Under the pieces are notes generated by a model, which saw only the letters and a list, made by a program, of their open reading frames with translations, made no database searches and was not told the DNA's origin. Below, piece after piece: positions 56,205 to 64,000 of a stretch of DNA of 64,000 bases. Source of the DNA: Streptomyces plumbidurans (GTDB lineage: Bacteria > Actinomycetota > Actinomycetes > Streptomycetales > Streptomycetaceae); assembly GCF_019857225.1 (NCBI RefSeq), contig NZ_JAFJSY010000002.1, positions 186,001 through 250,000 of the forward strand, written 5' to 3'. Within the stretch, counting starts at the first letter, position 1, and each line of letters starts with the position of its first letter. The translations under genes and the position numbers were made by a program.

Positions 56205-58481
56205 ATGGAGACCTCGCGCATCGCCATCGTCGGCGGCGGCCCCGGCGGTCTCTACGCCGCCGCCCTGCTCAAGCGCCTGGACCCGGCCCGCGAGATCACC
56301 GTCTGGGAGCGCAACGCCCCCGACGACACCTTCGGCTTCGGAGTGGTCCTCTCCGACGAGACGCTCGGCGGCATCGAGCACGCCGACCCGCTGGTCTACG
56401 AGGCACTGCAGAAGGACTTCGTCCGGTGGGACGACATCGACATCGTGCACCGGGGCCAGCAGCACACCTCCGGCGGCCACGGCTTCGCGGCCCTCGGCAG
56501 ACGCCGTCTGCTGCAGATCCTGCACGAGCGCTGCCGCACCCTCGGCGTCGAACTCCGCTTCCGCTCCGAGGCACCGCACCCCGACGAGCTGGCCCGCTCC
56601 CACGACCTGGTCGTCGCCGCCGACGGGGTGCGCAGCACCATCCGCGACACCTACGCCGCCGACTTCCGTCCCCGCGTGACCGCCCACCGCTGCCGCTACA
56701 TCTGGCTCGCCGCCGACTTGGCCTTCGACGCCTTCCGCTTCGAGATCGCCGAGACCGAACACGGCGTGATGCAGCTGCACGCCTACCCCTTCGCGCCCGA
56801 CGCCTCCACGGTGATCGTCGAGATGCGCGAGGAGGTGTGGCGCTCGGCCGGCTTCGCCGATCTCGACGAGGCGGGGTCCGTGGAGCGCTGCGCCAAGATC
56901 TTCGCGGAAGCCCTCGGCGGCCGGCCGCTGCGCTCCAACAAGTCGGCGTGGACGACCTTCCGCACGGTGACCAACGAGCACTGGTCGCGCGGCAACGTCG
57001 TCCTGCTCGGCGACGCCGCGCACACCGCCCACTTCTCGATCGGCTCCGGCACCAAGCTCGCCGTGGAGGACGCGCTCGCGCTGGCCGCCTGTCTGGAGGA
57101 GCAGCCCTCCCTGGACAAGGCGCTCGCGGCCTACGAGGAGGAGCGCAGGCCCGTGGTCGCCTCCACCCAGCGCGCCGCCCGCGCCAGCCTGGAGTGGTTC
57201 GAGAACCTGGGGCTCTATCTCGACCAGCCGCCCCGCCAGTTCGCCTTCAACCTGCTCACCCGCAGCCGCCGCGTCACCCACGACAACCTCCGGCTGCGCG
57301 ACGCCCGTTTCACCGGTTCGGTGGAGCGCGAGTTCGGCTGCCCGCCCGGTACGCCCCCGATGTTCACGCCGTTCCGGCTGCGCGGGCTGACCCTGCGCAA
57401 CCGGGTCGTGGTCTCGCCCATGGACATGTACTCGGCCGTCGACGGCGACCCGGGCGACTTCCACCTGGTCCACCTGGGCGCACGCGCGCTCGGGGGCGCG
57501 GGCCTGGTGATGACCGAGATGGTGTGCGTCAGCGCGGAGGGCCGGATCACGCCCGGCTGCACCGGCCTGTACACCGCCCGGCAGGCCGACTGCTGGAAGC
57601 GGATCACCGACTTCGTGCACGCCCAGGCCCCGGGCACCGCGATCGGCGTCCAGCTCGGTCATTCCGGGCGCAAGGGCTCGACCAAGCTGATGTGGGAGGG
57701 CATGGACGAACCGCTCGACGACGGCAACTGGCCGCTCGCCGCCGCCTCCGCACTGCCGTACAAACCGGGCAGCCAGGTCCCCCGCGAACTCACTCGCGCC
57801 CAACTCACCGACATCCGCGAGCAGTTCGTGGCCGCCGCCGTGCGGGCCGCCCGGGCCGGCTTCGACCTCCTCGAACTGCACTGCGCCCACGGCTACCTGC
57901 TCTCCGGCTTCCTCTCCCCGCTGACCAACCGGCGTACCGACGCCTACGGCGGCTCGCCGGAAAAACGTCTCCGCTTCCCGCTGGAGGTCTTCGACGCCGT
58001 ACGCGCGGTCTGGCCGGAGGAGAAGCCCATGACCGTCCGCATCTCCGCCACCGACTGGGCCGAGGGCGGCACGACGGCCGAGGACGCCGTCGACATCGCC
58101 CGCGCCTTCGCCGCGCACGGCGCCGACGCGATCGACGTGTCGACGGGCCAGGTCGTCGCCGACGAACACCCGGAGTTCGGCCGCTCCTACCAGACCCCCT
58201 TCGCCGACCGCATCCGCCACGGCACGGACATCCCGGTGATCGCGGTTGGCGCCATCTCCTCCTGGGACGACGTCAACTCCCTGATCCTGGCGGGCCGCAC
58301 CGATTTGTGCGCCCTGGCCCGCCCCCACCTCTACGATCCCCACTGGACCCTGCACGCGGCAGCCGAGCAGAACTACACCGGCCCGGGCATCAGTTGGCCG
58401 GTCCCGTACCGCGCGGGCAGCCGACGGCCGCAGACGGGTCGCACGGATGCGCCCAAGCCACGGCTGACGCTGGGGAGTTGA
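56205..58481 (+). CDS. Fused anthraniloyl-CoA monooxygenase/OYE reductase
   Basis: Bifunctional flavoprotein (758 aa). N-terminal FAD hydroxylase: GGGPGGLYAAALL at residues 8-20 and LLGDAAHTAHFSIGSGTKLAVEDALALA. C-terminal old-yellow-enzyme reductase from about residue 385: FRLRGLTLRNRVVVSPMDMYSA, GVQLGHSGRKGS, LHCAHGYLLSGFLSPLTNRRTD. This fusion is the mark of 2-aminobenzoyl-CoA monooxygenase/reductase, which hydroxylates and then reduces the ring; shorter salicylyl-CoA 5-hydroxylases have only the first half. The CoA ligase at 60041 and PaaX agree with anthranilate as the substrate. Confidence 0.93.
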   Translation: METSRIAIVGGGPGGLYAAALLKRLDPAREITVWERNAPDDTFGFGVVLSDETLGGIEHADPLVYEALQKDFVRWDDIDIVHRGQQHTSGGHGFAALGRRRLLQILHERCRTLGVELRFRSEAPHPDELARSHDLVVAADGVRSTIRDTYAADFRPRVTAHRCRYIWLAADLAFDAFRFEIAETEHGVMQLHAYPFAPDASTVIVEMREEVWRSAGFADLDEAGSVERCAKIFAEALGGRPLRSNKSAWTTFRTVTNEHWSRGNVVLLGDAAHTAHFSIGSGTKLAVEDALALAACLEEQPSLDKALAAYEEERRPVVASTQRAARASLEWFENLGLYLDQPPRQFAFNLLTRSRRVTHDNLRLRDARFTGSVEREFGCPPGTPPMFTPFRLRGLTLRNRVVVSPMDMYSAVDGDPGDFHLVHLGARALGGAGLVMTEMVCVSAEGRITPGCTGLYTARQADCWKRITDFVHAQAPGTAIGVQLGHSGRKGSTKLMWEGMDEPLDDGNWPLAAASALPYKPGSQVPRELTRAQLTDIREQFVAAAVRAARAGFDLLELHCAHGYLLSGFLSPLTNRRTDAYGGSPEKRLRFPLEVFDAVRAVWPEEKPMTVRISATDWAEGGTTAEDAVDIARAFAAHGADAIDVSTGQVVADEHPEFGRSYQTPFADRIRHGTDIPVIAVGAISSWDDVNSLILAGRTDLCALARPHLYDPHWTLHAAAEQNYTGPGISWPVPYRAGSRRPQTGRTDAPKPRLTLGS

Positions 58482-58530
58482 GCGTGGGCGCCACGTCGCG
58501 GGCGCACCGCGTGAGTTGACCTCGCCGCGC

Positions 58531-59088
58531 TCACAGCAGCCCCCGCTCCGCCAGCAGCGCGTGCACCGCGTCCGCCGACTCCGTGGGCGTCTGGTGCTGG
58601 GTGGCCAGTACGAGGTCCGGGTCCACCGGAGGCTCGTACGGGTCGTCGACCCCGGTCAGCCCCACCAACTGGCCCGCGGCCTGCCGGGCGTAGAGCCCCT
58701 TCACGTCCCGTTCGCCGCACACCTGGACCGGAGTGGCCACATGCACCTCGACGTACGGCGTCGAGCTGGCCTCGTGCCGTTTGCGCACCGCCTCGCGGCT
58801 GTCCGCGTACGGCGCGATGACGGGCACGAGCGAGAGCACGCCGTTGCGCGCTAGGACCTCGGAGACCAGGCCGATGCGCTGCACGTTCGTGTTGCGGTCC
58901 GCGCGGGAGAAGCCGAGGCCCGCGGAGAGGAAGCGGCGTATCTCGTCGCCGTCCAGGATCTCCACACGATGCCCCTCGGCCTTGAGGCGTTCGCCGAGCA
59001 GACGGGCGACGGTCGTCTTGCCCGCGCTCGGCAGTCCGGTGAGCCAGACAGTGGCTCCCTGAGCCCGTGCCGTGGTGGTCTTGCGCAA
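58531..59088 (-). CDS. cysC: Adenylyl-sulfate (APS) kinase
   Basis: APS kinase (185 aa) makes PAPS from APS. P-loop GLPSAGKTTVA, DGDEIRRFLSAGLGFSRADRNTNVQRIG, VIAPYADSREAVR and the FVEV-like YVEVHV with DVKGLYARQAAGQL are all family hallmarks. Start TTG 59088 with GAGGA upstream. A 5-codon frame MPGKK ends on that ribosome site. It interrupts the anthranilate regulon and is the only other sulfate-activation gene in the window besides the lone cysD at 16282, 42 kb away. Confidence 0.94.
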   Translation of the reverse strand: MRKTTTARAQGATVWLTGLPSAGKTTVARLLGERLKAEGHRVEILDGDEIRRFLSAGLGFSRADRNTNVQRIGLVSEVLARNGVLSLVPVIAPYADSREAVRKRHEASSTPYVEVHVATPVQVCGERDVKGLYARQAAGQLVGLTGVDDPYEPPVDPDLVLATQHQTPTESADAVHALLAERGLL

Positions 59089-59094
59089 CAGTCC

Positions 59095-59152
59095 TCATTT
59101 CTTACCCGGCATTTCTTACCTGGCGACAGCCAGGCGCAGGCTAGGTAAGAAA
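59095..59152 (-). promoter_or_regulatory. Leader of cysC: duplicated GGTAAGAAATG, hairpin and mini-ORF
   Basis: On the plus strand CATTTCTTACC(C/T)GG occurs twice in tandem (59096-59109, 59110-59123), and its reverse complement GGTAAGAAA returns at 59144-59152; CCTGGC-GACA-GCCAGG forms a hairpin between them. Read toward cysC, the duplicate creates ATG CCG GGT AAG AAA TGA (59112-59095), a five-codon frame whose stop overlaps the AATGAGGA ribosome site. Could be an attenuator or an operator; unproven. Confidence 0.5.
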
Positions 59153-59212
59153 CTTGAGAAGAGGGACAGAGGAGCCTGAGCGTTGCGTGAGTGACCGAAG
59201 GTGTGCCTGGTC

Positions 59213-60025
59213 TCACACCCCTACGAACTCGGCTCCCGTGTCCCTCAGTCGCGCGTGCAGCCCCCGGAAGACGGCGGCCGAGCGGACGCCGGGCCAGTCG
59301 TCGGGCAGCAGGCGGGCGGGCAGGCCCGGGTCGGCGTAGGGCAGATGCCGCCAGGAGTCCAGGGCGAGGAGATAGTCGCGGTAGGCATCCTCGGGCGGGG
59401 TGTGCGGCCGGTGCTCCCAGCCCTGCAGCACGGGCCCGTGGCGGTCGAGGAAGGCCTCGTGCTCCTTGGCGATGGCGGCCAGGTCCCACCAGCGGGCGAC
59501 CGCCTCCCGGGTCGCCGCGAAGCCGAGGTGCTCGCCGCGGAAGAGGTCGACGTACGGGTCGAGGCGCAGCCGCTGCAGGGTGTGCCGGGTCTCCTCGTAC
59601 AGCCGGGCGGGAGCGATCCACACGCCGGGCGTCGCGGTGCCGAAGCCGAGGCCGGCCAGCCGCGAGCGCAGCACATGCCGCTTCTGCCGCTCCGACTCCG
59701 GAACGGAGAACACGGCGAGCACCCAGCCCTCGTCGTCGGGCGGCGCCGAGGCGTAGATGCGCCGGTCGCCGTCGTCGAGCAACTGGCGGGCGTCCGGGGA
59801 CAGTTCGTACCCGGCCGCGCCTTGCGCCGTGCGGGCCGGCAGCAGCAGCCCGCGGCGTTTGAGGCGGGACACCGACGACCGTACGGAGGGCGCGTCCACG
59901 CCCACCGCGGCGAGCAGCCGGATCAGTTCGGCGACGGGTACGGGACCCTCCGCGAAGCGTCCGTAGGCGCCGTAGAGCGTGACGATGAGAGACCGTGGTG
60001 CATGCTGGTCGGACACGTTGATCAT
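59213..60025 (-). CDS. PaaX family regulator
   Basis: PaaX-type repressor (270 aa). Winged HTH LVTLYGAYGRFAEGPVPVAELIRLLAAVG with VRSSVSRLKRRGLL; the family core PARTAQGAAGYELSPDARQLLDDG and the C-terminal DPYVDLFRGEHLGF. PaaX proteins respond to aryl-CoA thioesters and repress aromatic operons. It lies 15 nt downstream of the CoA ligase, in the same operon, so it is made with the pathway it controls. The twin palindromes at 55294 and 61747 are its probable operators. Confidence 0.92.
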   Translation of the reverse strand: MINVSDQHAPRSLIVTLYGAYGRFAEGPVPVAELIRLLAAVGVDAPSVRSSVSRLKRRGLLLPARTAQGAAGYELSPDARQLLDDGDRRIYASAPPDDEGWVLAVFSVPESERQKRHVLRSRLAGLGFGTATPGVWIAPARLYEETRHTLQRLRLDPYVDLFRGEHLGFAATREAVARWWDLAAIAKEHEAFLDRHGPVLQGWEHRPHTPPEDAYRDYLLALDSWRHLPYADPGLPARLLPDDWPGVRSAAVFRGLHARLRDTGAEFVGV

Positions 60026-60040
60026 CTTAGGTCGTCGGCA

Positions 60041-61669
60041 TCAGTGCTGGTCACCTTCGGTGTCACGTTCGACGGTGGCTTCGGCCCCGGTCTCGTCGCG
60101 CAGCCGGAAGCGCTGCAGCTTGCCGGTCGCGGTGCGCGGCAGGGCGTCGAGGAAGACGATCTCGCGGGGGCATTTGTACGGCGCCAGCTCGGACTTGACG
60201 AACGCGCGCAGTGCCTCGACGTCCCGTCCGGCGCCCTCCTTGAGCACGGTGTACGCCACCACCACCTGCCCGCGCGCCTCGTCGGGGCGCCCCACGACGG
60301 CCGCCTCCACCACGTCCGGGTGGCGCAGCAGGGCGTCCTCGACCTCGGGCCCGGCGATGTTGTACCCGGCCGAGATGATCATGTCGTCGGCGCGCGCGAC
60401 ATAGCGGAAGTAGCCGTCGCCGTCGCGGACATAGGTGTCACCGGTGACGTTCCAGCCGCCCCGGACATAGACGCGCTGGCGCGGGTCGGAGAGGTAGCGG
60501 CAGCCGACCGGGCCGCGTACGGCGAGCAGCCCCGGTTCCCCGTCGGGCAGCGGGTCGCCGTGCGCGTCCTGCACCCGTGCCTGCCAGCCCGGTACGGGGA
60601 TTCCGGTCGTGCCGGGCCGGATCTGCTCGTCGGCCGCGGAGATGAAGATGTGCAACAGCTCGGTGGCGCCTATGCCGTTGATGATGCGCAGCCCGGTCCG
60701 CTCGTACCAGGCCTGCCAGGTGGCGGCGGGTAGGTTCTCCCCGGCCGACACACAGCGGCGCAGGGGCGCGACGTCGTGGGCGTCGAGTTCGTCGAGCATC
60801 GCCCGGTAGGCCGTGGGCGCGGTGAACACCACGGAGACCCGGTGTTCGGCGACGGCTGCCAACAGCTGCTTGGGATGGGCCTGTTCGAGCAGGAGCGAGC
60901 TGGCTCCGGCCCGCATCGGGAAGACGACCAGACCGCCGAGCCCGAAGGTGAAACCGAGTGGCGGACTGCCCGCGAAGACGTCGTCCGCGCGGGGTCGCAG
61001 CACATGCGCCGAGAAGGTGTCCGCTATCGCCAGCACATCGCGGTGGAAGTGCATGCACCCCTTGGGGCGGCCGGTGGTGCCCGAGGTGAACGCGATCAGC
61101 GCGACGTCGTCGGCCGCGGTGTCGACCGCCTCGTACGGGGTGTCGGGCGCGGGCCTGCACAGCAGGTCGTCGGGGGCGTCGCCGCCGTACGTCGTGATGC
61201 GCAGGCCCGGTATCTCGGCCTTGGCCAGGTCGTCGACGGACCGTATGTCGCACAGCGCGTGCCGCACCTCGGCGATGGCGCAGATCGTGCTCAGCTCGTG
61301 CGGGCGCTGCTGGGCCAGCACGGTCACCGCGACCGCGCCCGCCTTCAGCACGGCCAGCCAGCAGGCCGCGAGCCACGGCGTGGTCGGCCCGCGCAGCAGC
61401 ACACGGTTGCCGGGGACGACGCCCATGTCCCGGGTGAGGACGTGCGCGATGCGGTCGACACGGGCGCGGAGTTCGCCGTACGTCCAGGACGGCCCGGCGG
61501 GGGTGTGGAACACCGGGCGGCCGGGGTCCGCGTGGTCCAGGAGCTCGGCGGCACAGTTCAGCCGATCGGGGTAACGCAGCTCCGGCAGGTCGAAGCGGAG
61601 TTCGGGCCACTCCGCGGGCGGCGGCAGGTGGTCGCGCGCGAAGGTGTCGACATGGGCCGAGACGTTCAT
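60041..61669 (-). CDS. 2-Aminobenzoate (anthranilate)-CoA ligase-like
   Basis: Acyl-CoA synthetase (542 aa from ATG 61669) of the benzoate/2-aminobenzoate-CoA ligase group. AMP-binding motif LIAFTSGTTGRPKGCMHFHRD, GATELLHIF, YVRGGWNVTGDTYVRD, ADDMIISAGYNIAGPEVE and the C-terminal KCPREIVFLDALPRTATGKLQR with the catalytic lysine. It would activate anthranilate for the fused monooxygenase. Divergent from the acyl-CoA dehydrogenase across a 137-bp promoter region; followed by PaaX. Confidence 0.9.
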   Translation of the reverse strand: MNVSAHVDTFARDHLPPPAEWPELRFDLPELRYPDRLNCAAELLDHADPGRPVFHTPAGPSWTYGELRARVDRIAHVLTRDMGVVPGNRVLLRGPTTPWLAACWLAVLKAGAVAVTVLAQQRPHELSTICAIAEVRHALCDIRSVDDLAKAEIPGLRITTYGGDAPDDLLCRPAPDTPYEAVDTAADDVALIAFTSGTTGRPKGCMHFHRDVLAIADTFSAHVLRPRADDVFAGSPPLGFTFGLGGLVVFPMRAGASSLLLEQAHPKQLLAAVAEHRVSVVFTAPTAYRAMLDELDAHDVAPLRRCVSAGENLPAATWQAWYERTGLRIINGIGATELLHIFISAADEQIRPGTTGIPVPGWQARVQDAHGDPLPDGEPGLLAVRGPVGCRYLSDPRQRVYVRGGWNVTGDTYVRDGDGYFRYVARADDMIISAGYNIAGPEVEDALLRHPDVVEAAVVGRPDEARGQVVVAYTVLKEGAGRDVEALRAFVKSELAPYKCPREIVFLDALPRTATGKLQRFRLRDETGAEATVERDTEGDQH

Positions 61670-61746
61670 GGCGGTGCGCCCCCTTGCCGTGTTCGGCGTC
61701 GTGGTGGGCCTGGGGTCCGTCCAGCGCTCTGAGCGTATCGTGTTGG

Positions 61747-61775
61747 TGACGACAGTCAACGGTGCGCGATAACCT
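61747..61775. promoter_or_regulatory. Divergent promoter and operator (PaaX-type)
   Basis: Palindrome TGAC-GACA-GTCA at 61747-61758, identical to that at 55294. Toward the dehydrogenase: TGACGA and, 17 nt on, TAACCT (61770-61775). Toward the CoA ligase (minus strand): TTGACT and, 16 nt on, TACGCT. The operator overlaps the -35 element of both directions. Confidence 0.72.
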
Positions 61776-61806
61776 CGTGGCAGGTACGGAGCAGAGGGGA
61801 CCGCCA

Positions 61807-63030
61807 ATGCCCGCATTCTCACTCGAACCGGAACAGATCGCCTGGTGTGGCGAGCTGCGCGCCCTGGCCGCCGAGCAGCTGCGCCCGCTCGCCGAGAAGG
61901 GCGAACCGGGGCACGTCAACCGCGCGCTCGTCGCGGAACTGGGTCGGCTCGGACTCCTGGGGCGCCTGTTCACCTCGGGCGCCCTCGACCTCTGCCTGAT
62001 GCGCGAGTCCCTCGCCTACGCCTGCACCGAGGCCGAGACCGCCCTGGCCCTGCAGGGGCTCGGCGCCCACCCGGTGCACGCCCACGGCACCCCGGCCCAG
62101 CGCGAGCGCTGGCTGCCCCGGGTCGCCAACGGCACGGCGGTGGCCGCGTTCGCACTGAGCGAGCCGGGAGCGGGCTCGGACGCGGCGGCCCTCGCACTGC
62201 GGGCGGACCCGGACCGGGACTCGGGGGAGGCCCCGGAATCGGAGGCGGCCCCGCCGGGCAGCGCGTCTGTCGCCGAGCCGCCGGTCGCCGAGCCCGACGG
62301 CCCCGCCCGCTGGCGGCTCACCGGCGAGAAGTGCTGGATCTCCAATGCGCCGGAGGCCGACTTCTACACCGTATTCGCCCGCACCACCCCCGGCGCGGGC
62401 GCCCGCGGGGTGACCGCCTTCCTGGTGCCGGCCGACCGGCCGGGGCTCACCGGCACGCCCCTCGACATGCTCTCCCCGCACCCCATCGGCGCCCTCGACT
62501 TCGACGCCGTACCCGTCACCGCGGACGACGTGCTCGGCGAGGTGGACCGCGGCTTCCGGGTCGCCATGGGGACCCTCAACCAATTCCGCCCCAGCGTCGG
62601 CGCGTTCGCGGTCGGCATGGCGCAGGCGGCCCTGGACGCGACCCTCGCGCACACCGACCGACGGGACGCGTTCGGCGGCACGTTGCGGGATCTGCAGTCC
62701 GTCGCCCACCAGGTCGCCGAGATGGCGCTGCGCATCGAAGCGGCCCGCCTCATGGTGTACGCGGCGGCGACGGCGTACGACGAGGGCGCCCCCGGTGTCC
62801 CCAAGCGCGCGGCCATGGCGAAGCTGCTGGCCACCGAGACCGCGCAGTATGTCGTCGACAGGGCCGTCCAGTTGCACGGCGCCCGGGCCCTGCGCCGCGG
62901 CCATCTCCTCGAACACCTCTACCGGGAGGTGCGCGCCCCGCGCATCTACGAGGGCGCGAGCGAGGTCCAACGCGGCATCATCGCCAAGGAGTTGTACGCC
63001 GGAATGCAGGCAGTGGAGGGATCGCGGTGA
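61807..63030 (+). CDS. Acyl-CoA dehydrogenase
   Basis: Acyl-CoA dehydrogenase (407 aa). Flavin motif ALSEPGAGSDAAAL, then EKCWISNAPEADFYTVFAR, middle beta domain, LRDLQSVAHQVAEMAL, and C-terminal YREVRAPRIYEGASEVQRGIIAKEL. The family's catalytic acid is usually a Glu near the C-terminus; here IYEGASEVQ holds it. A proline/acid-rich insert of about 30 residues (SGEAPESEAAPPGSASVAEP) splits the beta domain. GAGGGGACC precedes the ATG 61807. It should oxidise a ring-derived acyl-CoA of the pathway. Confidence 0.94.
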   Translation: MPAFSLEPEQIAWCGELRALAAEQLRPLAEKGEPGHVNRALVAELGRLGLLGRLFTSGALDLCLMRESLAYACTEAETALALQGLGAHPVHAHGTPAQRERWLPRVANGTAVAAFALSEPGAGSDAAALALRADPDRDSGEAPESEAAPPGSASVAEPPVAEPDGPARWRLTGEKCWISNAPEADFYTVFARTTPGAGARGVTAFLVPADRPGLTGTPLDMLSPHPIGALDFDAVPVTADDVLGEVDRGFRVAMGTLNQFRPSVGAFAVGMAQAALDATLAHTDRRDAFGGTLRDLQSVAHQVAEMALRIEAARLMVYAAATAYDEGAPGVPKRAAMAKLLATETAQYVVDRAVQLHGARALRRGHLLEHLYREVRAPRIYEGASEVQRGIIAKELYAGMQAVEGSR

Positions 63031-63425
63031 GCACCGAGCGCGTCAACCCGTCCGAACTCTCCCCGGCGACCGGCTTCTCCCACGCCGTCGTCGCCACCGG
63101 GACCCGCGTGGTCTTCCTGGCCGGCCAGACCGCTCTGGACACCGACGGAAAGATCGTCGGCGACACCCTCCCCGAGCAGTTCGAGCGGGCCCTGACCAAT
63201 CTGCTGACGGCCCTGCGCGCGGCGGGCGGCACCCCGGCCGACCTCGCCCGCGTCACCGTCTACGCCACCGACGTCGCCGCGTATCGCGTCCATGCGCGCG
63301 AACTGGGCGGTATCTGGCGCGAGTTGGCGGGCCGTGACTATCCGGCGATGGCTGTCGTCGAGGTCGTACGCCTGTGGGACGAGCAGGCGATGGTGGAGCT
63401 CGACGGGTTCGCCGTGCTGCCGTAG
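63027..63425 (+). CDS. RidA family enamine/imine deaminase
   Basis: RidA/YjgF family (132 aa from GTG 63027, overlapping the dehydrogenase stop). The motif RVVFLAGQTALDTDGKIVG, the catalytic-arginine region LARVTVYATDVAAYR and YPAMAVVEVVRL are typical. RidA hydrolyses reactive enamines and imines to carbonyl plus ammonia. Since the anthranilate pathway makes an enamine-like 2-amino-cyclohexenyl-CoA, co-transcription suggests it removes that amino group. Confidence 0.94.
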   Translation: MSTERVNPSELSPATGFSHAVVATGTRVVFLAGQTALDTDGKIVGDTLPEQFERALTNLLTALRAAGGTPADLARVTVYATDVAAYRVHARELGGIWRELAGRDYPAMAVVEVVRLWDEQAMVELDGFAVLP

Positions 63426-63466
63426 ACAGCCGTGCCCGACCGCAGTGGGCTCGGGCCGCGGTGTGC

Positions 63467-63661
63467 TCAGGCCGCGATGGCCAGTCGCTCGACGGGCACC
63501 CGGTGCGGCGCGACCGCACGGCCGTCGGGCGTCAGCTCACCGGTGTCGTCGAAGACGATCGCGCCGTCGCACCGAAGGCTCCAGCCCTGCTCGGGGTGGG
63601 CGGCGACGATGTGCACGGCGGCGGTGTCGAAGGAAGGGCACGAGGACTGGTGGGAACACAT
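63467..63661 (-). CDS. DUF5999 family protein
   Basis: 64-aa streptomycete protein of the DUF5999 type, start ATG 63661. It opens CSHQSSCPSFDTAAVHIVAAHPEQGWSLR, giving a short N-terminal Cys/His cluster that could bind zinc, then CDGAIVFDDTGEL and ends with the conserved VAPHRVP. Members are common, very small and without known function. Upstream TGGAGG is a good ribosome site. Confidence 0.85.
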   Translation of the reverse strand: MCSHQSSCPSFDTAAVHIVAAHPEQGWSLRCDGAIVFDDTGELTPDGRAVAPHRVPVERLAIAA

Positions 63662-63887
63662 GGCGCACCTCCACGTCGGTCGGGACCGTCCGTCCGGTCC
63701 CTATGTACAGACCATGCTCCCGTCGTGAACTCATCGGAACGGCCCGCCGTGAAGCGTGACAACACGCGGACAACCTCCGGACGGTTCCACGACGCTCGCA
63801 GCGGACTCGCCACCGAAGGGGTGACGGTCACGGCCGTCGACGCCCTTGCCGGGTACCAGTGGAAACCCCACCTACAGGAGGTTTCCC

Positions 63888-64000
63888 ATGACCAAGCGCC
63901 CCGCCCTCGCCCTCGCGGCCGGTGCCGCGATCGTCCTGCTCGCCGCTCCGGCCGCCCCGGCGTCCGCCGCCCCGCACCGGGCCGCGGACGTGAAGGAGAC
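63888..64000 (+). CDS. Exported protein, 3' end outside window
   Basis: Start of a secreted protein. ATG 63888 after an excellent AGGAGG. The first 28 or so residues (TKRPALALAAGAAIVLLAA, then PAAPASAAPH) are a Sec signal peptide with an A-x-A cleavage site, followed by HRAADVKE at the edge. Nothing more can be said of its domain. The 160 bp before it hold no clear gene. Confidence 0.8.
   Translation, partial: MTKRPALALAAGAAIVLLAAPAAPASAAPHRAADVKE

Noticed and set aside
63728..63888. GTG frame before the last secreted-protein gene
   Set aside because: No ribosome site, runs through the next gene in another frame, and turns into arginine/proline repeats.

Overview
The window is a piece of a high-GC actinobacterial chromosome, almost certainly Streptomyces or a close relative. 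Codon third positions are nearly all G or C, GTG and TTG starts are common, and several streptomycete-type families occur (DUF5990, DUF5999, DUF6099, SepF-like, CbtAB, Pnkp/Hen1). I see no tRNA, rRNA, CRISPR array or complete insertion sequence.

Bases 1 to about 17,320 are the right part of a specialised-metabolite gene cluster. Four genes resemble the amino-group-carrier-protein (LysW-type) lysine route: lysX (cut by the window edge), lysY, lysZ and lysK. They are followed by a mycofactocin-type SDR, a C-A-T-reductase NRPS with a threonine-like pocket, an MbtH-like protein, an iterative KS-AT-DH-KR-ACP polyketide synthase, an alpha/beta hydrolase, a SnoaL-like protein and a lone CysD. LysXYZK enzymes, an aromatic-type iterative PKS, a reductive Thr NRPS and a sulfate-activation gene together strongly recall the azinomycin type of pathway (aziridine-bearing azabicycle plus naphthoate). 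The carrier protein and the other NRPSs must lie to the left of the window.

Bases 17,320 to 24,100 are a decaying catabolic island for homoprotocatechuate/4-hydroxyphenylacetate-like aromatics: HbpS/GlcG-like protein, cupin, an MFS transporter missing its N-terminus, a DapA-family lyase, a semialdehyde dehydrogenase that seems to start at ACG, a frameshifted ring-cleavage dioxygenase, and a carboxylesterase remnant whose active-site segment is inverted.

Bases 24,100 to 55,080 are chromosomal housekeeping and stress genes: a cobalamin riboswitch with cbtB-cbtA, furA-katG with a palindromic operator, a Cys-rich HTH regulator divergent from two membrane proteins, xdhC, a molybdopterin-fold protein, a Met/His-rich membrane protein with YcnI (copper), a FAD/Fe-S oxidase with MarR, YceI, a SepF-like protein, an AAA ATPase with a MazG-like protein, an LLM oxidoreductase, the hen1-pnkp RNA-repair pair, an SPFH/NAD-kinase-like pair, and arcA with an ornithine carbamoyltransferase.

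Bases 55,290 to 63,430 look like a PaaX-controlled anthranilate (2-aminobenzoyl-CoA) degradation regulon: enoyl-CoA hydratase, fused anthraniloyl-CoA monooxygenase/reductase, CoA ligase, PaaX, acyl-CoA dehydrogenase and RidA. Two near-identical promoter/operator motifs sit at its divergent start points. An APS kinase (cysC) is embedded in it. The window ends with a DUF5999 gene and the signal peptide of a secreted protein.
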